Source: Streptomyces altiplanensis
Lineage (GTDB): Bacteria > Actinomycetota > Actinomycetes > Streptomycetales > Streptomycetaceae
DNA: 63,419 bases
Reading direction: 5' to 3'
Assembly: GCA_003719395.1 (NCBI GenBank)
Contig: RHMC01000023.1
Coordinates: 1 to 63,419, forward strand
Shown here: positions 1-9,593 of the stretch, piece after piece
How the letters are laid out: the number at the start of each line of letters is the position of its first letter
Numbering within the stretch: position 1 is the first letter of the stretch
Notes under the pieces: model-generated
What the model was told of the DNA's origin: nothing
The model's database searches: none
What the model saw: only the letters and a program-made list of their open reading frames with translations
Translations under genes and position numbers: made by a program

Positions 1-1575
1 CCGGGTCAGGGTCCAGCGCTGGAGGTTCTGGGGCGCGCCCGCCTTGTCGTTGGTGCCGGACGCGCGGCCGCCGCCGAAGGGCTGCTGGCCGACGACGGCG
101 CCGGTCGACTTGTCGTTGATGTAGAAGTTGCCCGCCGCGTAGCGGAGCTTGTCCATCGTGTACGCCGCGGCCGCGCGGTCGCCCGAGATGACGGCGCCGG
201 TCAGCGCGTAGTCGGACGCCGACTCCATCTGCTCCAGCATGGCGTCGTACTTCTCGTCCTCGTAGACGTGGACGGCGAGGATCGGGCCGAAGTACTCGGT
301 CGTGAAGACCTCGCTCGAAGGGTCCGTGCAGGCGATGACCGTCGGGCGGACGAAGTAGCCGACCGAGTCGTCGTACGTGCCGCCCGCGACGATCGTGCAG
401 GTCGGGTCGGCGGCGGCCCGGTCGATCGCGGCCTTGTTCTTGGCGAACGAACGCTCGTCGATGACGGCGCCGATGAAGTTCGACAGGTCGGTGACGTCTC
501 CCATGGCGATGGAGTCGACCTCGGCCGCGAACTCCTCCTTGAAGCCGTCGTTCCAGATCGAGGCCGGGATGTACGCACGCGAGGACGCGGAGCACTTCTG
601 CCCCTGGAACTCGAAGGAACCGCGGGTCAGCGCGGTCTTCAGGACGGCGCGGTCGGCGCTCGGGTGCGCGACGACGAAGTCCTTGCCGCCGGTCTCGCCG
701 ACGAGACGCGGGTACGTGCGGTACTTCTCGATGTTGTTGCCGACCGTCTTCCAGAGGTACTGGAAGGTCTTGGTCGAGCCGGTGAAGTGGATGCCGGCCA
801 GGTCGCGGTGGTTGAGGGCGACCTCGGAGACCTCGATGCCGTCACCGGTGACCAGGTTGATGACGCCCTTGGGCAGACCGGCCTCCTCCAGGAGCTGCAT
901 CAGCAGCACGGCGGCGTGCGTCTGCGTCGGGGACGGCTTCCAGACCACGACGTTGCCCATCAGGGCGGGAGCGGTCGGCAGATTGCCCGCGATGGCGGTG
1001 AAGTTGAAGGGCGTGATCGCGTAGACGAAGCCCTCCAGCGGACGGTGGTCCAGCCGGTTCCACACACCCGGGGCGTTCGCCGGCGGCTGCTCGGCGAGCA
1101 GGTCGCGGGCGTACTTGACGTTGAAGCGCCAGAAGTCGACGAGCTCGCACGGGGTGTCGATCTCGGCCTGCTGGACGGTCTTCGACTGGCCGAGCATGGT
1201 CGAGGCGGCGAGCGTCTCGCGCCACGGGCCCGACAGCAGCTCGGCGGCGCGCAGGATGATCGCGGCGCGGTCGTCGAAGGACATCGCGCGCCACGCCGGA
1301 GCGGCGGCCAGCGCGGCGTCGATCGCGTCCTTGGCGTCCTGCTGCGTGGCGTGGGCGGCGGTGCCGAGGACGGCCTTGTGGTTGTGCGGCTGTACGACGT
1401 CGAAACGCTCGCCGCCGCCCATCCGCTTCTCACCGTTGATCGTCATCGGGAGGTCGACGGGGTTCTCGGCCAGCTCCTTGAGCTTGGCTTCGAGGCGCGC
1501 GCGCTCCGGCGAACCCGGGGCGTAGGTGTGCACCGGCTCGTTGACCGGGGCGGGGACCTGGGTCACAGCGTCCAT
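1..1575 (-). CDS. pruA: L-glutamate gamma-semialdehyde dehydrogenase (1-pyrroline-5-carboxylate dehydrogenase), 3' end outside window
   Basis: Oxidises glutamate-5-semialdehyde to glutamate with NAD+, the second step of proline catabolism. The reading frame is open from ATG 1575 to the first base, 525 codons with no stop. The family is about 543 residues, so only a short C-terminal tail is missing. Aldehyde dehydrogenase features are clear: the Rossmann-region segment WKPSPTQ, the GSTKTF and LVGETGGKD motifs, the catalytic Cys in FQGQKCSASSR, and the late motif QQPFGGGRASG. AAGGA lies five bases before the ATG. It lies 57 bp downstream of proline dehydrogenase on the same strand, so the two probably form one proline-utilisation operon controlled from the divergent PucR region. 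The frame shows no break. Confidence 0.95.
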   Translation of the reverse strand, partial: MDAVTQVPAPVNEPVHTYAPGSPERARLEAKLKELAENPVDLPMTINGEKRMGGGERFDVVQPHNHKAVLGTAAHATQQDAKDAIDAALAAAPAWRAMSFDDRAAIILRAAELLSGPWRETLAASTMLGQSKTVQQAEIDTPCELVDFWRFNVKYARDLLAEQPPANAPGVWNRLDHRPLEGFVYAITPFNFTAIAGNLPTAPALMGNVVVWKPSPTQTHAAVLLMQLLEEAGLPKGVINLVTGDGIEVSEVALNHRDLAGIHFTGSTKTFQYLWKTVGNNIEKYRTYPRLVGETGGKDFVVAHPSADRAVLKTALTRGSFEFQGQKCSASSRAYIPASIWNDGFKEEFAAEVDSIAMGDVTDLSNFIGAVIDERSFAKNKAAIDRAAADPTCTIVAGGTYDDSVGYFVRPTVIACTDPSSEVFTTEYFGPILAVHVYEDEKYDAMLEQMESASDYALTGAVISGDRAAAAYTMDKLRYAAGNFYINDKSTGAVVGQQPFGGGRASGTNDKAGAPQNLQRWTLTR

Positions 1576-1632
1576 GAGTTCCTTGACTCCTTTGTGAGGG
1601 GTGGAAGGGCTCGGCCCTTGGGTCAGCCTGGG

Positions 1633-2612
1633 TCAGTTCTTGGTGATCATCGAGCGGACGAAGAACAGCAGGTTGGCCGGCTTCTCCGCGAGGCGTCGCA
1701 TGAAGTAGCCGTACCAGTCGGTGCCGTACGCGGTGTACACACGCATCCGGTGGCCCTCCGCCGCGAGCCGCACGTGCTCCTCGCTGCGGATCCCGTACAG
1801 CATCTGGAACTCGTACTCATCCAGTTTGCGCCCGGCGCGCCGCGCGAGCTCCTGGCTGACGGCGATCAGCCGCGGGTCGTGCGACCCGATCATCGGGTAC
1901 CCGTCGCCCGCCATGAGGATCTTCAGGATCCGGACGTACGCCTTGTCGATCTCGGCCTTGTCCTGGAACGCGACGGTGGCGGGCTCCTTGTAGGCACCCT
2001 TCACGATACGGACGCGGCTGCCGTTCGCGGCGAGGCGACGCGCGTCGTCCTCGGTGCGGAACAGGTAGGCCTGGATCACGCAGCCGGTCTGCGGGAAGTC
2101 CTTCCGCAGCTCCTCGTGGATGGCGAACATCGAGTCGAGGGTGGTGTGGTCCTCGGCGTCCAGCGTGACCGTGGTGCCGATCGCGGCGGCGGCCTCGACG
2201 ACCGGGCGGACGTTGGCGAGCGCCAGCTCGTGGCCGCCCGGGAATTGGGGGGCGGGCCCGGAGGGCCCTCCGTTGGGGGTGGCGGCGGGAGACGGGAGGG
2301 ACTGGCCGAACATCGACAGCTTCACGGACATCTCGGCCCGCTCGCCCAGCCCCAGGCCCTTGAGGCGCTCGACCAGCTCCAGGTACGCGTCGCGGGCGGC
2401 GAAGGCCTGCTCGCGCGTGGTGATGTCCTCGCCCACGACGTCCAGGGTGACTTCCAGCCCCTTGTCGGCGGCGTCCCGGACGATCGGAATGACCTGCTCG
2501 ACCGTCTCGCCGGCGATGAACCGGCCGACGACCTGCTTGGTCCCCGGAGCCGCCGACACGAAACGGCGCATTTTGCGCTGCGCGAAGCGGCAAGGATCAC
2601 GGGACCCAGCAC
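1633..2612 (-). CDS. proline dehydrogenase, monofunctional, with a frame break near its N-terminus
   Basis: FAD enzyme oxidising proline to pyrroline-5-carboxylate, which PruA then processes. The likely start is GTG 2612, with GGAGG six bases upstream, giving VLGPVILAASRSAK. One base is missing near 2572 (an A-run just before MRRFVSAAPG), and the rest reads in the next frame. Family motifs include LDAEDHTT, IQAYLFRT, RIVKGAYKEP, IGSHDPRL, EFQMLYGIR and a C-terminal YGTDWYGYFMRRL. A Pro/Gly-rich insert of roughly 18 residues follows KLSMFGQSLP (about 2240-2300), where the homologues I know have a short loop. Without the break the protein would be about 326 residues, slightly longer than the usual 308. 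An internal ATG at the MRRF position could in principle serve as a start, but it lacks a good ribosome site. Confidence 0.88.
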
Positions 2613-2644
2613 GGGGCACCTCCACGGAAAAGACTCAGAAGGGG

Positions 2645-2669
2645 CCGTGACCGGCCAAGACCGGCACGG
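2645..2669. promoter_or_regulatory. inverted repeat in the proline dehydrogenase / PucR intergenic region, candidate operator
   Basis: The arms CCGTGaCCGG (2645-2654) and CCGGCACGG (2661-2669) form an imperfect inverted repeat. It lies 33 bp upstream of the proline dehydrogenase start and about 110 bp upstream of the divergent regulator. PucR-family proteins of this kind activate the adjacent proline-utilisation genes in several bacteria, so this is a plausible binding site. The assignment rests only on position and symmetry. Confidence 0.3.
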
Positions 2670-2776
2670 CACGGATAACCACCGTGAAATCTAGGGATCG
2701 CTCGAATCCTGGACCATCGACAGCTGTCACGCATCCCCGGCCCTTACCTCATACAAATGTCTGAAAGGGTGCGAGA

Positions 2777-3929
2777 ATGAGAAGCGTGAAAGGCGATTAC
2801 CAGGACCTGGTCGACGAGATCTCGGCGCTGCTCGGCGCCCCCGCGACACTGGAGGACCGCGATTTCCGGCTGATCGCGTTCGGCGCCCACGACAGCGACA
2901 GCGACTTCGACGAAACCACCCTGGACCCGGTCCGTACGCGCTCGATCCTCACCCGCCGCTCGACGGCCGAGGTGCGTGCCTGGTTCGAGAAGTTCGGCAT
3001 CGCCACGGCGGAAAGCCCGGTGTACATCCCCGCCGACCCCGCGGCCGGGGTGCTGCGCGGCCGGCTCTGCCTTCCCGTACGGCACCGGGGCACGGTCCAC
3101 GGTTACGTGTGGCTGCTCGCCGGGGGCGACGGCCCGCCGGCTCCCGTGCCGGCCTCGGCGATGGCGGTCTGCGCCCGGATCGGGGCGCTCCTGGCGGACG
3201 AGGCCCGCGCCCGCGCCGACCTCGGCCCGTACCTGCTGACCCTGCTCGTCTCGGAGTCGCCGAGAGCCGGGCCTCCGCGCGGGCCTCACTGGGCGCGGCG
3301 CTGGGCGACGGCGGCCCGTACGCCCTGCTGTGCGTCGCCCCCTGGGCGCAGCCCGTTCCGGGTGTGCGCACGGTCCCGGGCGCGGCCGCCCTCTGTCTGC
3401 TCCCGGTGCCCGGTCCGGCCGGCCCGCGCCTCGCCGCCCTGATCAGGATCCGTACGCAGGCCGACCTCTCCCCCGCCCGCCTGGCGGCCGGCAACCTGCT
3501 CGCCGCGGCGGGCCCGGTCGTCGGCATCGGCAGCCCCGTGCACACACTGGACGAGCTGCCCGGAGCCTGGCGGGAAGCCTCGGCCGCGGCCCGCGCGGCC
3601 CTGGCGCGGCCCCGTCTCGGACCGGTCGCGGAGTGGTCGGGGATCGGTCCGTACCGCCTGCTGGCCGCGCTCCCCGACAGCGGGCCCGGCCACCCCGTCG
3701 ACCTGCCGTACGCCCGCTGCTGGAACCCGCGCACGCCGAACTCGCCCGTACCGCCGAAGTGTTCCTGGACTGCGCGGGCCAGGCGGGCCGCACCGCGAGC
3801 ACGCTGAACATCCACCGCCAGACGCTCTACTACCGCCTGTCACGCGTGGAGCAGCTCACCGGCCTCGACCTCCACGACGGCGAGGACCGGCTGCTGCTGC
3901 ACATGTCCCTCAAGGCCGCACGCCTGTGA
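2777..3929 (+). CDS. PucR-family transcriptional regulator (probable proline-utilisation regulator), two frame breaks
   Basis: Cytoplasmic DNA-binding regulator, probably controlling the divergent proline dehydrogenase-pruA operon. Translation starts at ATG 2777 after an AAAGGG site. The first frame runs to about 3259 (LVSESP), the second from there to about 3715 ([16 protein letters not shown] through LPYAR), and the third from [18 protein letters not shown] to the stop at 3929. Each junction lacks one base. The C-terminal end is the diagnostic PucR helix-turn-helix (PF13556): [20 protein letters not shown] followed by a D-x-H-D-G-x-D-R-L-L-L-H ending. The central GGDEF-like region is typical of CdaR/PucR proteins. 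Restored length is about 384 residues, normal for the family. It converges on serA; the 75-bp gap between the two stops is GC-rich with no clear T-run terminator. Confidence 0.85.
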
Positions 3930-4004
3930 CGCGCTCCGGGAACGGAGAGCCGGCCGGCCCCCCTCCACGCGCCGGTGCCCGGGACGGGCCGGACCGGAGC
4001 CGGG

Positions 4005-5596
4005 TCAGTCCGAGAGGTTCACGAAGCGGGCCGAGGAGGCGCCGATCTCGTTGGCGATCTCGGTGAGGACGGCCGGCGGGACGGTGTCGTCCACGGAGAG
4101 GACGGCCAGTGCCTCGCCGCCCTGGTCCGCGCGGGAGACCTGCATGCCCGCGATGTTCAGGCCTGCCTCGCCGAGGATGCGGCCCACCGTGCCGACGACG
4201 CCCGGACGGTCCTGGTAGCGCAGGACGACCATGTGGTCGGCCAGGGTCAGGTCGATGTCGTGCTCGCCGATGCCGACGATCTTCTGGAGGTGCTTGGGGC
4301 CCGCCAGCGTGCCGGAGACCGAGACCTCCTCACCGCCGGAGAGCGTGCCGCGCACGGTGACGACGTTCTTGTGGTCCGGGGACTCCGAGCTCGTCGTGAG
4401 GCGGACCTCCACGCCACGCTCCTGGGCGAAGAGCGGCGCGTTGACGTAGGAGACGGTCTCGTCCACCACGTCCTCGAACACGCCCTTCAGCGCGGAGAGT
4501 TCCAGCACCTTGACGTCGTACTGCGTGATCTCGCCGTACACCTCGACGTCGAGGCGCACCGCGACCTCGCCCGCGAGCGCGGTGAACATCCGGCCGAGCT
4601 TCTCGGCGAGCGGCAGGCCGGGGCGTACGTCCTCGGCGATGACACCGCCCTGGACGTTGACCGCGTCCGGCACGAGCTCACCGGCGAGCGCGAGGCGCAC
4701 GGACTTGGCGACCGCGATGCCCGCCTTCTCCTGGGCCTCGTCGGTGGAGGCGCCGAGGTGCGGCGTGCAGACGACCTGGTCGAGCTCGAACAGCGGGGAG
4801 TCGGTGCAGGGCTCCTTCGCGTACACGTCGAGGCCCGCACCGGCGACCGGCCCTCCTTGAGGGCCGAGTACAGCGCCGCCTCGTCGACGATGCCACCGCG
4901 GGCGGCGTTGACGATGCGGACCTCGGGCTTGACCTTGTGGAGCGCTTCGTCGCCGATGAGGCCGAGCGTCTCGGGGGTCTTGGGGAGGTGGACGGTGATG
5001 AAGTCCGACACCGCGAGCAGCTCGTCGAGCGAGAGCAGCTTGACGCCCATCTGGGCGGCGCGCGCGGGCTGCACGTAGGGGTCGTACGCGACGATCTTCA
5101 TGCCGAAGGCCGACATGCGCTGCGCGACCAGGACACCGATGCGGCCGAGGCCGACGACGCCCAGGGTCTTCTCGCTCAGCTCGACGCCCGTGTACTTCGA
5201 GCGCTTCCACTCGCCGTTCTTCAGGGCGGTGTTGGCCTGCGGGATGTTGCGCGCGGTGGCGACGAGCAGGCCGCAGGCGAGCTCGGCGGCGGTGACGATG
5301 TTGGACGTCGGCGCGTTGACGACCATCACGCCGGCCTTGGTGGCGGAGGAGACGTCGACGTTGTCGAGGCCGACGCCGGCGCGGGCGACGACGCGGAGCT
5401 TCTTCGCCGCGGCGATGGCCTCGGCGTCGACCTTGGTGGCGGAGCGGACGAGAATCGCGTCCACGTCGGCGATGGCCGGCAGGAGCTCTGCCCGGTCGGC
5501 GCCGTTGCAGTGCCGGATCTCGAAGTCCGGGCCCAGGGCGTCGACTGTGGCCGGCGACAGCTCTTCAGCGATGAGTACGACAGGTTTCGAGCTCAC
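4005..5596 (-). CDS. serA: D-3-phosphoglycerate dehydrogenase, one frame break
   Basis: Catalyses the NAD-dependent first step of serine synthesis from 3-phosphoglycerate. I choose GTG 5596 (VSSKPVVLIAEEL) because GAGGA lies just upstream; GTG 5608 has no such site. The order is a substrate-binding N-terminal part, the NAD site LGVVGLGRIG, the RARAGVGLDNVD segment, the HLPKTPET region, then intervening and C-terminal ACT domains (VLRYQDRPGVVGTVGRILG), as in the long actinobacterial form. A G is missing at about 4849: CGGTCGCC replaces the expected CGGGTCGCC, so KEGR continues as VAGAGLDVYAKEP only in the next frame. Restored length is about 530 residues. Because serine synthesis is normally essential on minimal medium, a sequencing deletion is more likely than a true pseudogene. 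Confidence 0.93.
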
Positions 5597-5829
5597 GTGA
5601 GTCCTCACTGGTCCATGGGGGCCCCACCCGTGCTCTCAAAGCTACGGGGGAGGACGGCCGTCCCGACGGCCGCAGGCGGTGGAGGGGCTAGCCGCGTGGA
5701 AGACGCACGACGCTGTGGGCCTGACGCGTGTATGTATGAAGCAGTCTAGTGGCGCCAGGTACGTGGTCTTCCGCCTCAGCGGAAGGATCACCCGTCCGTG
5801 GCTGGACGTTCTGTCCAGTTGTGCACGAA

Positions 5830-5854
5830 GGGCCGCGGCGATACGCCGCGGCCC
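5830..5854 (-). terminator. perfect hairpin downstream of ilvC
   Basis: An 11-bp perfect stem, GGGCCGCGGCG (5830-5840) pairing with CGCCGCGGCCC (5844-5854), encloses an ATA loop and starts 14 bp past the ilvC stop. There is no T-run, which is common for Streptomyces terminators. It probably ends the ilvBNC transcript. The rest of the 271-bp gap up to serA (5597-5867) carries no gene that I can support and presumably holds the serA promoter. Confidence 0.7.
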
Positions 5855-5867
5855 CCGTGTCCGAGAC

Positions 5868-7498
<1,631 letters not shown>

Positions 7499-7524
7499 GG
7501 GCGTTGAGTCTCTCTCTCGTCTGC

Positions 7525-9378
7525 TCAGTCGTCTTCGTTGTCGCCGAAGTCGGGGCGGACCCCGCGGGCGGCCATGACCTCGTCGTTGGAGGTGCCCGCG
7601 GCCACCATCGGCCACACCATGGCGTCCTCGTGCACGATGAAGTCGACCACGACCGGACGGTCGTTGACGGCATTGGCCTCGGCGATGACCCTGTCGAGAT
7701 CGGCCGGGTCCTCACAGCGGATCGCGTGGCAGCCCATGGCCTCGGACAGCTTCACGAAGTCCGGGACGCGGGTGCCCGCGCTGGGCTGCTTGCCGTCGGC
7801 GCCCGGACCGCTGTGCAGCACGGTGTTGGAGTAGCGCTGGTTGTAGAAGAGGGTCTGCCACTGGCGGACCATCCCGAGCGCGCCGTTGTTGATGATCGCG
7901 ACCTTGATCGGGATGTTGTTGAGCGCGCAGGTGGTGAGTTCCTGGTTGGTCATCTGGAAGCAGCCGTCGCCGTCGATGGCCCAGACCGTACGCTCCGGCA
8001 TGCCGGCCTTGGCGCCCATGGCGGCCGGGACCGCGTACCCCATCGTGCCGGCGCCACCGGAGTTGAGCCAGGTGGCGGGCTGCTCGTACTGGATGAAGTG
8101 CGAGGCCCACATCTGGTGCTGGCCGACGCCCGCGGCGTAGATGGTGCCCTCGGGGGCGAGCTGGCCGATGCGCTGGATGACCTGCTGCGGGGAGAGCTGA
8201 CCGTTCTCCGGCAGGTCGTAGCCGAGCGGGTAGGTGTCCCGCCAGCGGTTGAGGTCGTGCCACCAGGCTTCGTAGTCGCCGGTGTTGCCCTCGGTGTGCT
8301 CGGCCTGGACGGCCTGGACGAGGTCGGCGATGACCTCGCGGGCGTCACCGACGATCGGCACGTCCGCGGCCCGGTTCTTGCCGATCTCGGCCGGGTCGAT
8401 GTCGGCGTGGACGATCTTGGCGTACGGGGCGAAGCTGTCCAGCTTGCCGGTGACGCGGTCGTCGAAGCGGGCTCCGAGGGCGACGATCAGGTCGGCCCGC
8501 TGCAGCGCGGTGACGGCGGTGACCGCTCCGTGCATGCCCGGCATTCCCACGTGCAGCGGGTGGCTGTCGGGGAAGGAGCCCAGCGCCATCAGGGTGGTGG
8601 TGACGGGGGCGCCGGTGAGCTCGGCGAGGACCTTCAGCTCCGCGGTGGCGTTCGCCTTCATGACGCCGCCGCCGACGTACAGCACGGGCCGCTTGGCCTG
8701 GACGATCAGCTTGGCGGCCTCGCGGATCTGCTTGGCGTGCGGCTTGGTCACCGGGCGGTAGCCGGGCAGGTCCTGGCTGGGCGGCCAGCTGAACGTGGTC
8801 TTCGCCTGGAGGGCGTCCTTGGCGATGTCGACCAGGACCGGGCCCGGGCGGCCCGTCGAGGCGATGTGGAAGGCCTCGGCGATGGTGCGCGGGATGTCCT
8901 CGGCCTTGGTGACCAGGAAGTTGTGCTTGGTGATCGGCATCGTGATGCCGACGATGTCCGCCTCCTGGAAGGCGTCCGTGCCGATCGCCTTGGAGGCGAC
9001 CTGGCCGGTGATCGCGACCATGGGGACGGAGTCCATGTGGGCGTCGGCGATCGGCGTGACCAGGTTCGTGGCGCCGGGCCCCGAAGTGGCCATGCAGACG
9101 CCGACCTTGCCGGTGGCCTGCGCGTAACCGGTCGCCGCGTGGCCCGCGCCCTGCTCGTGGCGGACCAGGACGTGGCGGACCTTCGTGGAGTCCATCAGCG
9201 GGTCGTACGCCGGCAGGATGGCGCCGCCGGGAATGCCGAATACCGTGTCGGCGCCCACTTCCTCGAGAGAGCGGATGAGCGACTGGGCGCCCGTCACGTA
9301 CTCGACAGCGGTGGCGTGGTTTCCGCCGTTGCGGGGCCGCGGCTGCGGATGGTGGGCCCCGGAGGCCTGCTCGGTCAT
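7525..9378 (-). CDS. ilvB: acetolactate synthase large (catalytic) subunit
   Basis: Thiamine-diphosphate and FAD enzyme joining pyruvate with pyruvate or 2-ketobutyrate, the committed step to Val, Leu and Ile. It starts at ATG 9378 (MTEQASG) or ATG 9384 two codons earlier; a purine-rich GAGAAGAGA precedes the latter. The length is 617-619 residues. The catalytic Glu region [13 protein letters not shown], the FAD-loop segment [15 protein letters not shown] and the ThDP motif [15 protein letters not shown] are all visible. It heads the ilvBNC operon and is preceded by a leader peptide and attenuator-like hairpin (9437-9556). No frame break. Confidence 0.97.
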   Translation of the reverse strand: MTEQASGAHHPQPRPRNGGNHATAVEYVTGAQSLIRSLEEVGADTVFGIPGGAILPAYDPLMDSTKVRHVLVRHEQGAGHAATGYAQATGKVGVCMATSGPGATNLVTPIADAHMDSVPMVAITGQVASKAIGTDAFQEADIVGITMPITKHNFLVTKAEDIPRTIAEAFHIASTGRPGPVLVDIAKDALQAKTTFSWPPSQDLPGYRPVTKPHAKQIREAAKLIVQAKRPVLYVGGGVMKANATAELKVLAELTGAPVTTTLMALGSFPDSHPLHVGMPGMHGAVTAVTALQRADLIVALGARFDDRVTGKLDSFAPYAKIVHADIDPAEIGKNRAADVPIVGDAREVIADLVQAVQAEHTEGNTGDYEAWWHDLNRWRDTYPLGYDLPENGQLSPQQVIQRIGQLAPEGTIYAAGVGQHQMWASHFIQYEQPATWLNSGGAGTMGYAVPAAMGAKAGMPERTVWAIDGDGCFQMTNQELTTCALNNIPIKVAIINNGALGMVRQWQTLFYNQRYSNTVLHSGPGADGKQPSAGTRVPDFVKLSEAMGCHAIRCEDPADLDRVIAEANAVNDRPVVVDFIVHEDAMVWPMVAAGTSNDEVMAARGVRPDFGDNEDD

Positions 9379-9436
9379 CGGCATTCTCTTCTCGAAGCTG
9401 AGGGTTTTGCGAGGGTTTGGGGAGTGCCAGTGCAAC

Positions 9437-9470
9437 AAAAAACCCCCCGTGCCGTGAGGCAAGCGAGGGG
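9437..9470 (-). terminator. attenuator-type hairpin with T6 run before ilvB
   Basis: On the minus strand, CCCCTCGCTTGCC and GGCACGGGGGG flank a TCAC loop and are followed at once by six T (9442-9437). The innermost TGCC/GGCA pairs and the outer CCCC/GGGG pairs form the stem, with a small internal mismatch. It lies between the leader peptide stop (9515) and the ilvB start (9378 or 9384). A rho-independent signal inside the leader, placed ahead of the first structural gene, is the expected architecture of transcription attenuation. Confidence 0.8.
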
Positions 9471-9514
9471 AGCGCGCCGGTGCGGTCCGCAGAGCTGCAT
9501 GTGCGTGCTCTGCT

Positions 9515-9556
9515 TCAGCCGACGCGCTTTCCAAGTACGAGAATTCGGGTGCGCAT
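9515..9556 (-). CDS. ilvB leader peptide (attenuation), 13 residues
   Basis: ATG 9556 opens a 13-codon frame reading [13 protein letters not shown] and ending in TGA. GGAGGG lies eight bases before the ATG. The run Ile-Leu-Val-Leu plus a later Val matches the products of the ilvBNC pathway, as expected of a charge-sensing leader. A hairpin with a T6 tail follows 45 bp downstream. Ribosome stalling at these codons when Ile, Val or Leu is scarce would favour read-through into ilvB. Leader-peptide attenuation of ilvB operons is known in actinobacteria such as Corynebacterium. Confidence 0.85.
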   Translation of the reverse strand: MRTRILVLGKRVG

Positions 9557-9587
9557 GGCACTGACCCTCCCTCCGGCGCCCGGTGCC

Positions 9588-9593
9588 TGTCAA
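9588..9593 (-). promoter_or_regulatory. TTGACA hexamer upstream of the ilvB leader, possible -35 box
   Basis: A perfect minus-strand TTGACA lies 32 bp upstream of the leader ATG and overlaps the stop codon of the preceding gene. No convincing -10 box is found at 17-18 bp (the sequence there is GGAGGG, which also serves as the leader ribosome site). The promoter assignment is therefore weak; the real promoter may lie inside the upstream GGDEF gene. Confidence 0.3.

Noticed and set aside
268..2694. Plus-strand 808-residue open frame antisense to pruA and proline dehydrogenase
   Set aside because: High-GC codon bias leaves long antisense frames open; the composition is Val/Gly/Arg-rich with no domain, and the minus-strand genes explain the region. 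Similar shadows at 23312-27367, 44475-47594 and 32100-34196 were rejected for the same reason.
4005..5596. Calling serA, gatA and gatB pseudogenes
   Set aside because: Full motif sets continue across one-base gaps, and the genes are usually essential, so indel errors are more likely.
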